Shown piece by piece: positions 9,806 through 19,725 of a stretch of DNA of 64,000 bases. The stretch is from Cladocopium goreaui (lineage: Eukaryota; Sar; Dinophyceae; Suessiales; Symbiodiniaceae): NCBI GenBank assembly GCA_947184155.2, contig CAMXCT020001141.1, forward strand, positions 1-64,000, given 5' to 3'. Under the pieces are notes generated by a model. That model saw only the letters and a list, made by a program, of their open reading frames with translations, made no database searches and had not been told where the DNA came from. The position numbers and the translations under genes are program-made. How positions within the stretch are numbered: position 1 is the first letter of the stretch; each line of letters opens with the position of its first letter.

Positions 9806-10038
9806 CTTGGTACCCGGCCTGGTAAACTAACGTAGCGAACTGGAAAATCCCCATTGTTAATACAATGTGGGGCCCCCCAGTGATGTTTGTTGGTTTATAA
9901 ATCCCATTAACTCTGGTTATAAGTATCATTATTGGAGTTATGTTCACCAACTTCGCTATCGTTTGGGGGCCCCACATTGTAGGTAAATCAACTATTTCTA
10001 TAATTTCCATGGCCATGTTCAACAGCAAACTGTAACAA
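9806..10038. mobile_element. MITE-4 copy split by a MITE-1
   Basis: Left half CCTGGTAAACTAACGTAGCGAA and right half TTTCCAGAGGGTAAC match the MITE-4 ends. A complete MITE-1 (9863-9979) sits between them. The left terminus is mutated. Confidence 0.55.
9863..9979. mobile_element. MITE-1 copy nested in MITE-4
   Basis: The 117-bp element has ends CAATGTGGGGCCCCCC and its complement, with TA on both sides (9861-9862 and 9980-9981). The interior shares TTGGTTTATAAA and GGAGTTAT with the copy at 4418, in the opposite orientation. Confidence 0.75.
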
Positions 10039-10165
10039 TTTTCCAGAGGGTAACTGGGCCCTCGGAGATGCTCCAACGGTCGTGGAGAAAGGTGGTGGGT
10101 GGACATTCTGCTGGTGATGTTCGTGGGATAAGTCGGGTGGATTTCCACTGAAAACATTGGGGTTA

Positions 10166-10265
10166 CCCTCTGGTAATTTAACATAGCTATTGAAAATGGC
10201 CATTTATAGTGGATTTTCCCATTAAAAATGGTGATTTTCCATAGCTATGTTAAATTACCGGACGG
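10166..10265. mobile_element. MITE-4 copy, near-intact hairpin
   Basis: The left arm CCCTCTGGTAATTTAACATA pairs almost base for base with the right arm TATGTTAAATTACCGGACGG. The 100-bp element is mostly one hairpin. Confidence 0.65.
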
Positions 10266-10286
10266 TATCATCTATTTATCTATTTA

Positions 10287-10400
10287 CTATTAGTGGGATG
10301 ATCCACCAAGTAATCAACTGGGACTAAGTGCTTAACGCTGAGATATCTGTGTTGAACATCCACTTCCGGGGTGAACATCCACCTACTGACGAATCCGCGG
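10287..10400. repeat. MITE-5-like repeat
   Basis: GTGGGATGATCCACCAAGTA at the left and CCGCGGGATGATCC at the right, with internal GAACATCCAC repeats. Confidence 0.35.
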
Positions 10401-10502
10401 GATGATCCTTAAGATTTTTGGAGACTTCGGCTGGGGAAAAAAATGGGGAGAGTTCCAAAGTGGGCACTCATGAGGGATTTCTATATGCAGATTATGCAGT
10501 TA

Positions 10503-10633
10503 CCCTCTGGTTATGACTAACAGTTCGCCATGGTTTTTTCGATGGCCCTAATCGAAATAGATGATTGTCCCAGCGAACGAAACCTCCATTTATTTGGGGG
10601 ATTTTCCATGGCTATGTTAGTCATAACCAGATG
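10503..10633. mobile_element. MITE-4 copy
   Basis: CCCTCTGGTTATGACTAACA at the left and ATGTTAGTCATAACCAGATG at the right form long inverted arms. TTA flanks both ends (10500-10502 and 10634-10636), so the family may duplicate TTA or TA. Confidence 0.65.
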
Positions 10634-10795
10634 TTAACATTAATGTTCACATACGTCTTGGGAAACCGGTCCAAACAGTTGGGACTCGTTTACAAGATAT
10701 ACATTAAACAAAAAAACATGGGCATTGATTGGGAAAAATGATGAACTATACAGTAAGATGATTTTCTTGGAGGTATGGGCCCCACATGTCCCGAC

Positions 10796-10945
10796 ATGTC
10801 CCGACAGCATTTCTCCAAGGTGGATGAAGTATTGCTACCCGATGCGGTAGAACTCTGTTTGCCTCAAGCTGTTCTAGGCTCAGTTTCTTGGCTGGCGACT
10901 TGTTTCTTGTTGACCTGGAACATGAGCCACATAGAATCACTGTAG
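10796..10945 (+). CDS. Candidate exon with one membrane segment
   Basis: A 49-codon frame begins at ATG 10796 (or after the acceptor at 10807) and ends in TAG at 10943-10945. It reads HFSKVDEVLLPDAVELCLPQ, then AVLGSVSWLATCFLLTWN, a likely transmembrane helix. A reverse-strand frame overlaps but has poorer bias. The product is unknown. Confidence 0.45.
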   Translation: MSRQHFSKVDEVLLPDAVELCLPQAVLGSVSWLATCFLLTWNMSHIESL

Positions 10946-12089
10946 ATTGTACTTTGTATATCATATCAATACATATCATACAACTATCCTGGGTAAGTTT
11001 GCTGATTTGGAATTTAAGGGTCGTTTTCTTTGCACCACAGAGATGTTTTCATTCTTTTTAGGCGACCAAACCTCTTTGTAGATGTTTGTAGTTTGTAGCT
11101 GACTCTCAACTTGCCATCCCTCTTGGGGAGTATGATCTAATTTGCCATCATGTTCTTGGGATGTTTCCTTGGTGGTTGGATACCTGATACCTCCAATTTG
11201 GGGACAAAATGGTAAGGAATACGATCCATCGCCATGCAGCCAGCGCCACTCTGACGCAAACTGAAAACTGGGAATCCAGCGTTGATTTCAATCCCTGGGT
11301 GAGTTTCAGGGACTTCAGAGTTTTAAAAAAGCAACAAAGCGTTCAATTTGAATCGATATCCTTCCTGTATTTTTTTTCTGAAACAAACTCAAGACTCTAA
11401 ATGGGTAATTGTTCATTTTACCGTTAGAATAGGATGATGCTCTGGGAATCAGTTTCTCGTTTCTCTTGGAATCCCTGGGCATCACAGGCAGTAGCTCTTG
11501 GAACCCAATGAGACCACAACTTGCTGAAGTTTGCTTGGTGCAAGATTGATACCCAGATTATGTTGAATTGTGCATTATCTGATAGATACAGAGAAGTTCC
11601 ATGAAAAAAACCATCCATTAAAAGGTACCCCCATTTATGGAAACCTCAAGAGATATAATAATATACATACTGGTGTGTAGAATGTACCGGAATACATACG
11701 TACCTACGTATGTACATCCATTGATACATGAATTTAGTACATGCATCAACACATTACGCACATACATACCAACTATATACGTAGATACCACTAGATACCT
11801 ACATCTTGTATACATATTGGGCACCGTACATGTTTTCATAATGTATTATGTATGTCACTGGACCTGTGATTCCCAGAATTACTGACGGGACACCGAGGGG
11901 CATCAACCCCTGGTTGTAGGTAAACTTTGACGCGAAATGCGTTGGTAAACATCAACATTGGATTTCCAGGGTAGAACTAGGAAGACAAGTGACAAGTACG
12001 AATATCCGTCGTTGATGATGACAATTTTTGTTCTTTGAATATCCATCATCATCAAGCACTACCGCTGAAGCCTCCATTTTTATGTACAG
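10946..12089. other. Mostly non-coding
   Basis: A weak possible exon at 11453-11549 reads FSFLLESLGITGSSSWNPM and ends in TGA. From 11680 to 11850 there is an ACATACGTAC-type simple sequence open on both strands. No other coding signal. Confidence 0.35.
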
Positions 12090-12148
12090 AAATGGAAGCA
12101 AAACCACCATTTTTGACCGTCCCAATGGAGGGTTCCCCATTGCAATAG
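12090..12148 (+). CDS. Small candidate exon
   Basis: The 59-nt exon lies between GTACAG and GTATGG. One frame reads NGSKTTIFDRPNGGFPIAI. It is supported only by splice-like ends and codon bias. Confidence 0.3.
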
Positions 12149-12364
12149 GTATGGCCGATATGGCTCAGCTCCCTTCACCAGTGACTGAGTTTTTTGCATT
12201 ATTTTTCGGTATCCACTTCTAGGCGTCCCATCTTCAAATATCTTCAAAAATGATGCTACGAGATCCACATCGATCGATGTTTATCCGGAAGACATAGCGA
12301 CCTCACTTGACGAATCCACCATACATGGTTGATTAGAAGGGCCATGGTTTACATAGCGGAGAAA

Positions 12365-12660
12365 TTCTCCCCACCATTAGTATAGGTTTATAAACCATTA
12401 GTATAGGTTTATTATGGTTTATAAACCATTAGCACATTTAAGATGATCTGTGTCTGATTTTTTGGCACCTTCAAGATTCGTTGGAGTTTCAAGTGTCAGG
12501 AAATCTCCACAGTCTATGTAGTAATTCCAATTGTAAACCATCCCAATCATGACCACAAATGGCTTGTATAAACCATTAGTATAGCTTTATTATGGTTTAT
12601 AAACTATTGTCATTGGCTTTACCATTAGTATAGCTTTATAAACCATTAGGTTTACATTGT
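12365..12660. repeat. ATAAACCATTAG palindromic repeat cluster
   Basis: TATAAACCATTAGTATA and its complement-like TATGGTTTATAAAC recur near 12388-12440 and 12567-12655, forming several small hairpins around 130 bp of unique sequence. Confidence 0.6.
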
Positions 12661-12665
12661 CACAG

Positions 12666-12876
12666 ATCTACCTTGGCTTCCCCATCGGCCGTGCGTCAAC
12701 GCATCGCTTCCCCAGGTCATTGCCGTCCGCTCTGGGGCCGCGACGCAGCCCTCGTCGCGGCCGCGGCGCTTCGCAACGCGTCGGCCGTGCGCATCTTCCG
12801 CGTCGAGCCCAGGCGACGGCTGCTGAGTGACAACCTTCGCAGTGGCTGTCGCGTTCCGCAGCCGCAGATCTGGTGG
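12666..12876 (+). CDS. Candidate exon, Ala/Arg-rich, very GC-rich
   Basis: The exon follows GTCACAG and ends in TGGTGG before GTCAAG. It reads SPSAVRQRIASPGHCRPLWG, then AALVAAAALRNASAVRIF. Most third positions are G or C, among the strongest bias in the window. With donor GTCAAG it ends in phase 0 and joins the exon at 12984 in frame. A different donor (GTGGGT at 12873) would shift the next frame into a short hydrophobic peptide. Confidence 0.5.
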
Positions 12877-12983
12877 GTCAAGTCGAGCGCCAAAATGGCT
12901 GAGTGAATTTGTATGAAAAACGAGTGAATTCGTTGGATGATGGTAACCGTTTGGGAAGCCATAACAACATCTTATTTTTGCAG

Positions 12984-13193
12984 GTACCTGGAATTGATGG
13001 AGTTATTTGCATCATGGATCATGTTGGTGTTATTTTCAGCACCCTAAAGAAGGCTTTAGATACCGATTCTTTGCAACAAGTCTCACAACGGTTGGATGAC
13101 GCTCGCTATGTGTATCTATACCTGCACATCCACGGAATTCAAACACGAGATACGAGTGAAACTGATTTGCCCACAACAACAACCCACTCTTAA
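12984..13193 (+). CDS. Candidate terminal exon, unknown protein
   Basis: After TTTTTGCAG the frame reads VPGIDGVICIMDHVGVIFST, then LKKALDTDSLQQVSQRLDDA, and ends ETDLPTTTTHS with TAA at 13191-13193. The intron to the previous exon is 107 nt. A MITE-3 copy starts 28 bases past the stop. No domain is recognised. Confidence 0.5.
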   Translation, partial: VPGIDGVICIMDHVGVIFSTLKKALDTDSLQQVSQRLDDARYVYLYLHIHGIQTRDTSETDLPTTTTHS

Positions 13194-13220
13194 AGTCCAT
13201 TATGGTGTATACAAGAAGTA

Positions 13221-13320
13221 CTGGTTGGTGGTTTGGAACATTTTTCCAATTTGTTCCATATATTTGGAATAATAATCCCAACTGATTCATATTTTTCGGG
13301 GTAGGTCAACCACCAACCAG
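13221..13320. mobile_element. MITE-3 copy a
   Basis: CTGGTTGGTGGTTTGGAACA at the left and GTAGGTCAACCACCAACCAG at the right, flanked by AGTA (13217-13220 and 13321-13324). It forms the left border of the 651-bp duplication. Confidence 0.75.
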
Positions 13321-13335
13321 AGTATAAAGCCTCAG

Positions 13336-13533
13336 TCGGAAAGGTTAAATTCCATGTTTCCTTCACCCCTGGATGAAAGGTCCCCAGGTTTTGCGGCAGG
13401 GGCTGTCGAGGTGACATGCTCCCCACGGCTTCTTGAAGTTTTCCAGGCCACGTCGTTTCTTCAACGGCCAGATACCAGATACCACCAGATACCAGGGATT
13501 TCTTTGGGAAAAACACAGGTTTCTATCCCATAG
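13336..13533 (+). CDS. Candidate exon, first duplicate
   Basis: After GCCTCAG the frame reads SERLNSMFPSPLDERSPGFA, then GAVEVTCSPRLLEVFQATSF, and stays open into the MITE-2 copy at 13527. The true donor is probably upstream of the MITE. The reverse strand is open too but less coding-like. Confidence 0.35.
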   Translation, partial: SERLNSMFPSPLDERSPGFAAGAVEVTCSPRLLEVFQATSFLQRPDTRYHQIPGISLGKTQVSIP

Positions 13534-13630
13534 GATCCATGTATGCTATATATGGTAACATGGATCCCATATTTTACCATCAATATACCCCAAATGTTAG
13601 CATATATACCAGCACCATGGATCCTATGGG
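13527..13630. mobile_element. MITE-2 copy, first duplicate
   Basis: Terminal CCCATAGGATCCATG repeats with TAT on both sides (13524-13526 and 13631-13633). The core is in the opposite orientation to the copy at 692. Confidence 0.75.
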
Positions 13631-13653
13631 TATGGTACTGACTCACTGTTCAG

Positions 13654-13850
13654 GGTTGCGTTTACGGAATATCCCTCCAAGAAGCCTCTTGTCGTTGCAT
13701 CGTGGGTACATCTGATCATTTCTCCCCAAAATTGGCCTACGGCGTACCGACAGGGCGTACCTTGAAATGACCATAGACACGGCCATCGCCGCTATCCCAT
13801 ATTGGGTTCGAACATACTCCCTATTGGGAGCTATGTACAAGCTTCAACTT
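13654..13850 (+). CDS. Candidate exon or exons, first duplicate
   Basis: After CTGTTCAG one frame reads VAFTEYPSKKPLVVASWVHL and IISPQNWPTAYRQG up to GTACCT at 13757. An overlapping frame from about 13753, after CGACAG, reads AYLEMTIDTAIAAIPYWVRT and YSLLGAMYKLQ. Both have plausible composition and at most one is used at each base. Not recognised. Confidence 0.35.
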
Positions 13851-13864
13851 AACATGATTCAACA

Positions 13865-13971
13865 CTGGTTGGTGGTTTGGAACATGACTTTTATGATTTT
13901 CCATTCAGTTGGGAATAATCATCCCAACTGAGTACTATTTTTTTCAGAGGGGCAGGTCAACCACCAACCAG
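13865..13971. mobile_element. MITE-3 hybrid copy
   Basis: The body matches the copy at 14516, but the right flank (AGTATAAAGCC) is that of copy a. The flanking 4-mers AACA and AGTA do not match, as expected for a recombination product. Confidence 0.75.
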
Positions 13972-13986
13972 AGTATAAAGCCTCAG

Positions 13987-14184
13987 TCGGAAAGGTTAAA
14001 TTCCATGTTTCCTTCACCCCTGGATGAAAGGTCCCCAGGTTTTGCGGCAGGGGCTGTCGAGGTGACATGCTCCCCACGGCTTCTTGAAGTTTTCCAGGCC
14101 ACGTCGTTTCTTCAACGGCCAGATACCAGATACCACCAGATACCAGGGATTTCTTTGGGAAAAACACAGGTTTCTATCCCATAG
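13987..14184 (+). CDS. Candidate exon, second duplicate
   Basis: Same sequence as the exon at 13336, shifted by 651 bp, with the same acceptor. If both copies are spliced in, the protein would carry a repeated segment; if one is skipped it is silent. Confidence 0.3.
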   Translation, partial: SERLNSMFPSPLDERSPGFAAGAVEVTCSPRLLEVFQATSFLQRPDTRYHQIPGISLGKTQVSIP

Positions 14185-14281
14185 GATCCATGTATGCTAT
14201 ATATGGTAACATGGATCCCATATTTTACCATCAATATACCCCAAATGTTAGCATATATACCAGCACCATGGATCCTATGGG
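14178..14281. mobile_element. MITE-2 copy, second duplicate
   Basis: Identical by eye to the copy at 13527, with the same TAT flanks. It was duplicated with the unit, not by transposition. Confidence 0.75.
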
Positions 14282-14304
14282 TATGGTACTGACTCACTGT
14301 TCAG

Positions 14305-14501
14305 GGTTGCGTTTACGGAATATCCCTCCAAGAAGCCTCTTGTCGTTGCATCGTGGGTACATCTGATCATTTCTCCCCAAAATTGGCCTACGGCGTACCG
14401 ACAGGGCGTACCTTGAAATGACCATAGACACGGCCATCGCCGCCATCCCATATTGGGTTCGAACATACTCCCTATTGGGAGCTATGTACAAGCTTCAACT
14501 T
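14305..14501 (+). CDS. Candidate exon or exons, second duplicate
   Basis: Same as 13654-13850 with one silent-looking T to C change in the AIAAIPYW segment. Confidence 0.3.
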
Positions 14502-14515
14502 AACATGATTCAACA

Positions 14516-14622
14516 CTGGTTGGTGGTTTGGAACATGACTTTTATGATTTTCCATTCAGTTGGGAATAATCATCCCAACTGAGTACTATTTTTTTCAGAG
14601 GGGTAGGTCAACCACCAACCGG
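14516..14622. mobile_element. MITE-3 copy b
   Basis: Left end CTGGTTGGTGGTTTGGAACA; right end mutated to CCACCAACCGG. It closes the duplication. Confidence 0.7.
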
Positions 14623-14732
14623 GAAAACATTAGTTTGATGGCCTTGAATCGGGATATTCCATGGATTTAGTCACAGCCCGACTCATAGCCATTGACGGCT
14701 GACGGCCTCATCGATCTCACACCGCTTCGCAG

Positions 14733-14897
14733 GCAGTGTCCACCCTAGATCTACCAAGCTTTCACTATGTGGATGTGGGAGCTGCATTGGGAGACACTCG
14801 GATGAGTACAGTACTGGCTGAAAAGCGGCGTAGACCAAAAACAATTGTGTGTGATATACTGAGGGTTTATCCATCTATGATCCTTTTTCCTCTGTAA
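14733..14897 (+). CDS. Candidate terminal exon, 54 codons
   Basis: After CGCTTCGCAG the frame reads AVSTLDLPSFHYVDVGAALG, then DTRMSTVLAEKRRRPKTIVC, and ends YPSMILFPL with TAA at 14895-14897. Codon bias is good and the composition is protein-like. The reverse frame over the same bases is a shadow. The product is unknown. Confidence 0.45.
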   Translation, partial: AVSTLDLPSFHYVDVGAALGDTRMSTVLAEKRRRPKTIVCDILRVYPSMILFPL

Positions 14898-15317
14898 AAT
14901 GGAGGGGGTCAAGGCTCACCGTAAAACGTTTTCTTTATGGTTTTGGAACCGTCCAGCCAGGTGATTTTATAGAAAACAGTGTTTTTTTGTGATTTTATAG
15001 CCAAGCTCCATGTTTCTGCTATCCTGGTAGGGGGGGTCAAGGCATCTCATTTTATAGAGGCCAAATGGTGGGTGATGGTTTTTGTTTTTCACTTTTTACA
15101 TGTCAAGAAAAGGTGGGGAAGGCCATACCAAAAAACCTGCCGGTGACCCAATCTCCCAAGATATCTCTATCACAGATTCTTTGCATCAGCCATTTTGGCT
15201 GAGGAACCAGCATGAAGCGGTTTGTCGGTTGGTCACAGATTTGAACATGAAGCGGCTTGCCTGCAGACATCAATCAGTGTTCGGTGGCTCAACATGCCAA
15301 GGCGCAGGTAGGTGCAG
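14898..15317. other. Satellite-flanking DNA
   Basis: GGGGGTCAAGGC and GATTTTATAG motifs occur several times (14908-15062). The same motifs recur on the far side of the satellite near 20431-20525, so the two flanks share an older repeat. A 13-base match to the dinoflagellate spliced leader lies at 15188-15200. Confidence 0.4.
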
Positions 15318-18300
15318 CCACCATGTAAAAATAGCTGAAAGCTGCCTTGCTTGGCAGGTTGGCACAGGAGGTCAGCTCAGGATGCGGCAAGAATGTGGAA
15401 GCAGATGGCTTGGCAAAGACAGGCAGAATGGCTAAGTAGTTCTAACTAGTTCCCTGGAGCATCTTGGGGCACAGCAAAGCACAGCCACCACAGGAGCCAA
15501 TGCTGCACCTCAATAAAATAGGGGTTGGCACAGGAGGTCAGCTCAGGATGCGGCAAGAATGTGGAAGAAGATGGCTTGGTAAAGACAGGCAGAATGGCTA
15601 AGTAGCTCTATAACTAGCCCCCTGGGGCATCTTGGGGCACAGCAAAGCACAGCCACCACAGGAGCCAGGAACCAAAAAATAGTTGAAGGCTGCCTTGCTT
15701 GGCAGGTTGGCACAGGAGGTCAGCTCAGGATGCGGCGAGAATGTGGAAGAAGATGACTTGGCAAAGACAGGCAGAATGGCTAAGTAGCTCTAACTAGCTC
15801 CCTGGAGCATCTTGGGGCACAGCAAAGCACAGCCACCACAGGAGCCACTGCTGCACCTCTAGAAAATGGGGCTCCCTGACTTCCTTCAGGAACCAAAAAA
15901 TAGTTGAGGGCTGCCTTGCTTGGCAGGTTGGCACAGGAGGTCAGCTCAGCATGCGGCAAGAATGTGGAAGAAGATAGCTTGGCAAAGGCAGGACAGACTG
16001 GCTACGTAGCTCTAACTCCCTGGAGCATCTTGAGGCACAGCAAAGCACAGCCACCACAGGAGACAATGATGCACCTCTAGAAAATGGGGCTCCCTGACCC
16101 CCTTCAGGAACCAAAAAATAGTTGAAGGCTGCCTTGCTTGGCAGGTTGGCACAAAAGGTCAGCTCAGGATAATAAAATAGGGCTCCCTGACCCCCTTCAG
16201 GAACCAAAAACTAGTTGAAGGTTGCTTTGCTTGGCAGGTTGGCACAGGAGGTCAGCTCAGGATGCGGCAAGAATGTGGAAGAAGATGACTTGGCAAAGAC
16301 AGGCAGAATGGCTAAGTAGCTCTAACTAGCTTCCTGGAGCATCTTGGGGCACAGCAAAGCACAGCCACCACAGGAGCCACTGCTGCACCTCTAGAAAATG
16401 GGGCTCCCTGACCCCCTTCAGGAACCAAAAAATAGTTGAAGGCTGCTTTGCTTGGCAGGTTGGCACAGGAGGTCAGCTCAGGATGCGGCAGGAATGTGGA
16501 AGAAGATGGCTTGGCAAAGGCAGGAAGAATGGCTAAGTAGCTCTAACTAGCTCCCTGGAGCATCTTGGGGCACAGCAAAGCACAGCCACCACAGGAGACA
16601 ATGATGCACCTCTAGAAATTGGGGCTCCCTGACCCCCTTCAGGAACCAAAAAATAGTTGAAGGCTGCCTTGCTTGGCAGGTTGGCACAGGAGGTCAGCTC
16701 AGGATAATAAAATACAGGCTCCCTGACCCCATTCAAGAACCAAAAACTAGTTGAAGGTAGTTTTGCTTGGCAGGTTGGCACAGGAGGTCAGCTCAGGATG
16801 CGGCAAGAATGTGGAAGAAGATGACTTGGCAAAGACAGGCAGAATGGCTAAGTAGCTCTAACTAGCTCCCTGGAGCATCTTGTGGCACGGCAAAGCACAG
16901 CCACCACAGGACCCCTTGACCCCCTTCAGGGACCAAAAAATAGTTGAAGGCTGCCTTGCTTGGCACAGGGCACAGGAGGTCAGCTCAGGATGCGGCAGGA
17001 ATGTGGAAGAAGATGGCTTGGCAAAGACAGGCAGAATGGCTAAGTAGCTCTAGCTCTAACTAGCTCCCTGGAGCATCTTGGGGCACAGCAAAGCACAGCC
17101 ACCACAGGAGACAATGATGAACCTCTAGAAAATGGGGCCCCCTGACCCCCTTCAGGAACCAACAAATAGTTGAAGGCTGCCTTGCTTGGCAGGTTGGCAC
17201 AGGAGGTCAGCTCAGGATGCGGCAAGAATGTGGAAGAAGATGGCTTGGCAAAGGCAGGACAGACTGGCTAAGTAGCTCTAACTAGCTCCCTGGAGCATCT
17301 TGGGGCACAGCAAGGCACAGCCACCACAGGAGCCAAGGCTGCACCTCTAGAAAATGGGGCTCCCTGACCCCCTTCAGGAACCAAAAAATAGTTGAAGGCT
17401 GCTTTGCTTGGCAGGTTGGCACAGGAGGTCAGCTCAGCATGCGGCGAGAATGTGGAAGAAGATGGCTTGGCAAAGGCAGGACAGACTGGCTAAGTAGCTC
17501 TAACTAGCTCCCTGGTGCATCTTGGGGCACAGCAAAGCACAGCCACCACAGGAGCCAAGGCTGCACCTCTGGAAAATGGTGCTCCCTGACCCCCTTCAGG
17601 AACCAAAAAATAGTTGAAGGCTGCCTTGCTTGGCAGGTTGGCACAGGAGGTCAGCTCAGCATGCGGCAAGACTGTGGAAGAAGATGGCTTGGCAATGGCT
17701 AAGTAGCTCTAACTAGCTCCCTGGAGCATCTTGGGGCACAGCAAAGCAGAGCCACCACAGGAGCCAAGGCTGCACCTCTGGAAAATGGGGCTCCCTGACC
17801 CCCTTCAGGAACCAAAAAATAGTTGAAGGCTGCCTTGCTTGGCAGGTTGGCACAGGAGGTCAGCTCAGCATGCGGCAAAGGCAGGACAGACTGGCTAAGT
17901 AGCTCTAACTAGCTCCCTGGAGCATCTTGGGGCACAGCAAAGCACAGCCACCAAGGAGCCAAGGCTGCACCTCTGGAAAATGGGGCTCCCTGACCCCCTT
18001 CAGGAACCAAAAAATAGTTGAAGGCTGCCTTGCTTGGCAGGTTGGCACAGGAGGTCAGCTCAGCATGCGGCAAGAATGTGGAAGAAGATGGCTTGGCAAT
18101 GGCTAAGTAGCTCTAACTAGCTCCCTGGAGCATCTTGGGGCACAGCAAAGCACAGCCACCACAGGAGCCAAGGCTGCACCTCTGGAAAATGGGGCTCCCT
18201 GACCCCCTTCAGGAACCAAAAAATAGTTGAAGGCTGCCTTGCTTGGCAGGTTGGCACAGGAGGTCAGCTCAGCATGCGGCAAGAATGTGGAAGAAGATGG

Positions 18301-19725
18301 CTTGGCAAAGGCAGGACAGACTGGCTAAGTAGCTCTAACTAGCTCCCTGGAGCATCTTGGGGCACAGGGCTCCCTGACCCCCTTCAGGAACCAAAAAATA
18401 GTTGAAGGCTGCCTTGCTTGGCAGGTTGGCACAGGAGGTCAGCTCTGCATGCGGCAAGAATGTGGAAGAAGATGGCTTGGCAAAGGCAGGACAGACTGGC
18501 TAAGTAGCTCTAACTAGCTCCCTGGAGCATCTTGGCACTCTAGAAAATGAGGCTCCCTGACCCCCTTCAGGAACCAAAAAATAGTTGAAGGCTGCCTTGC
18601 TCGGCAGGTTGGCACAGGAGGTCAGCTCAGCGTGCGGCAAGAATGTGGAAGAAGATGGCTTGGCAAAGGCAGGACAGACTGGCTAAGTAGCTCTAACTAG
18701 CTCCCTGGAGCATCTTGGGGCACAGCAAAGCACAGCCACCACAGGAGCCAAGGCTGCACCTCTGGAAAATGGTGCTCCCTGACCCCCTTCAGGAACAAAA
18801 AATAGTTGAAGGCTGCTTTGCTTGGCAGGTTGGCACAGGAGGTCAGCGCAGCATGCGACAAGAATGTGGAAGAAGATGGCTTAGCAAAGACAGGACAAAC
18901 TGGCTAAGTAGCTCTAACTAGCTCCCTGGAGCATCTTGGGGCACAGCAAAGCACAGCCACCACAGGAGCCACTGCTGCACCTCTAGAAAATGGGGCTCCC
19001 TGACCCCCTTCAGGAACCAAAAAATAGTTGAAGGCTGCCTTGCTTGGCAGGTTGGCACAGGAGGTCAGCTCAGCATGCGGCAAGAATGTGGAAGAAGATG
19101 GCTTGGCAATGGCTAAGTAGCTCTAACTAGCTCCCTGGAGCATCTTGGGGCACAGCAAAGCACAGCCACCACAGGAGCCAAGGCTCCACCTCTGGAAAAT
19201 GGGGCTCCCTGACCCCCTTCAGGAACCAAAAAATAGTTGAAGGCTGCCTTGCTTTGGCAGGTTGGCACAGGGCACAGTAGGTCAGCTCAGGATGCGGTAA
19301 GAATGTGGAAGAAGATGGCTTGGCAAAGACGGGCAGAATGGCTAAGTAGTTCTAACTAGCTCCCTGCAGCATCTTGGCGCACAGCAAAAGCACAGCCACC
19401 ACAGGAGCCAAGGCTGCACCTCTAGAAAATGGGGCTCCCTGACCCCCTTCAGGAACCAAAAAATAGTTGAAGGCTGCCTTGCTTGGCAGGTTGGCACAGG
19501 AGGTCAGCTCAGGATGCGGCAAGAATGTGGAAGAAGATGATTTGGCAAAGACAGGCAGAATGGTTAAGTAGCTCTAACGCCACAGGAGCCAATGCTGCAC
19601 CTCTAGAAAATGGGGCTCCCTGACCCTCTTCAGGAACCAAAAAATAGTTGAAGGCTGCCTTGCTTGGCAGGTTGCACAGGAGGTCAGCTCAGGATGGGGC
19701 AGGAATGTGGAAGAAGATGGCTGGC
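15318..19725. repeat. 220-bp satellite array, about 22 copies
   Basis: The unit contains AACCAAAAAATAGTTGAAGG, GCCTTGCTTGGCAGGTTGGC, ACAGGAGGTCAGCTCAG, ATGTGGAAGAAGATGGCTTG, CTAAGTAGCTCTAACTAGCT and AGCATCTTGGGGCACAGCAA. Copies differ by small deletions. Three subtypes differ after GGCTTGGCAA: AGACAGGCAGAATGG, AGGCAGGACAGACTGG, or a deletion to TGGCTAAG. Several copies keep a reverse-strand open frame (LPSKAAFNYFLVPEGGQG), but start, end and splice context are lacking. Confidence 0.95.

Larger units (their letters stand above)
13321..14622. repeat. 651-bp tandem duplication bounded by MITE-3 copies
   Basis: 13321-13971 and 13972-14622 are nearly identical (two differences noticed: T/C in CGCCGCTATC and in GGGGCAGG). 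Each unit contains two candidate exons, one MITE-2 copy and, at its right edge, a MITE-3 copy. The middle MITE-3 has the left flank of the right-hand copy and the right flank of copy a. Confidence 0.9.

Noticed and set aside
13190..14491. Reverse-strand frames of 61-108 codons repeated in the duplication
   Set aside because: They run through MITE-2 and MITE-3 DNA and have poorer composition than the + frames.
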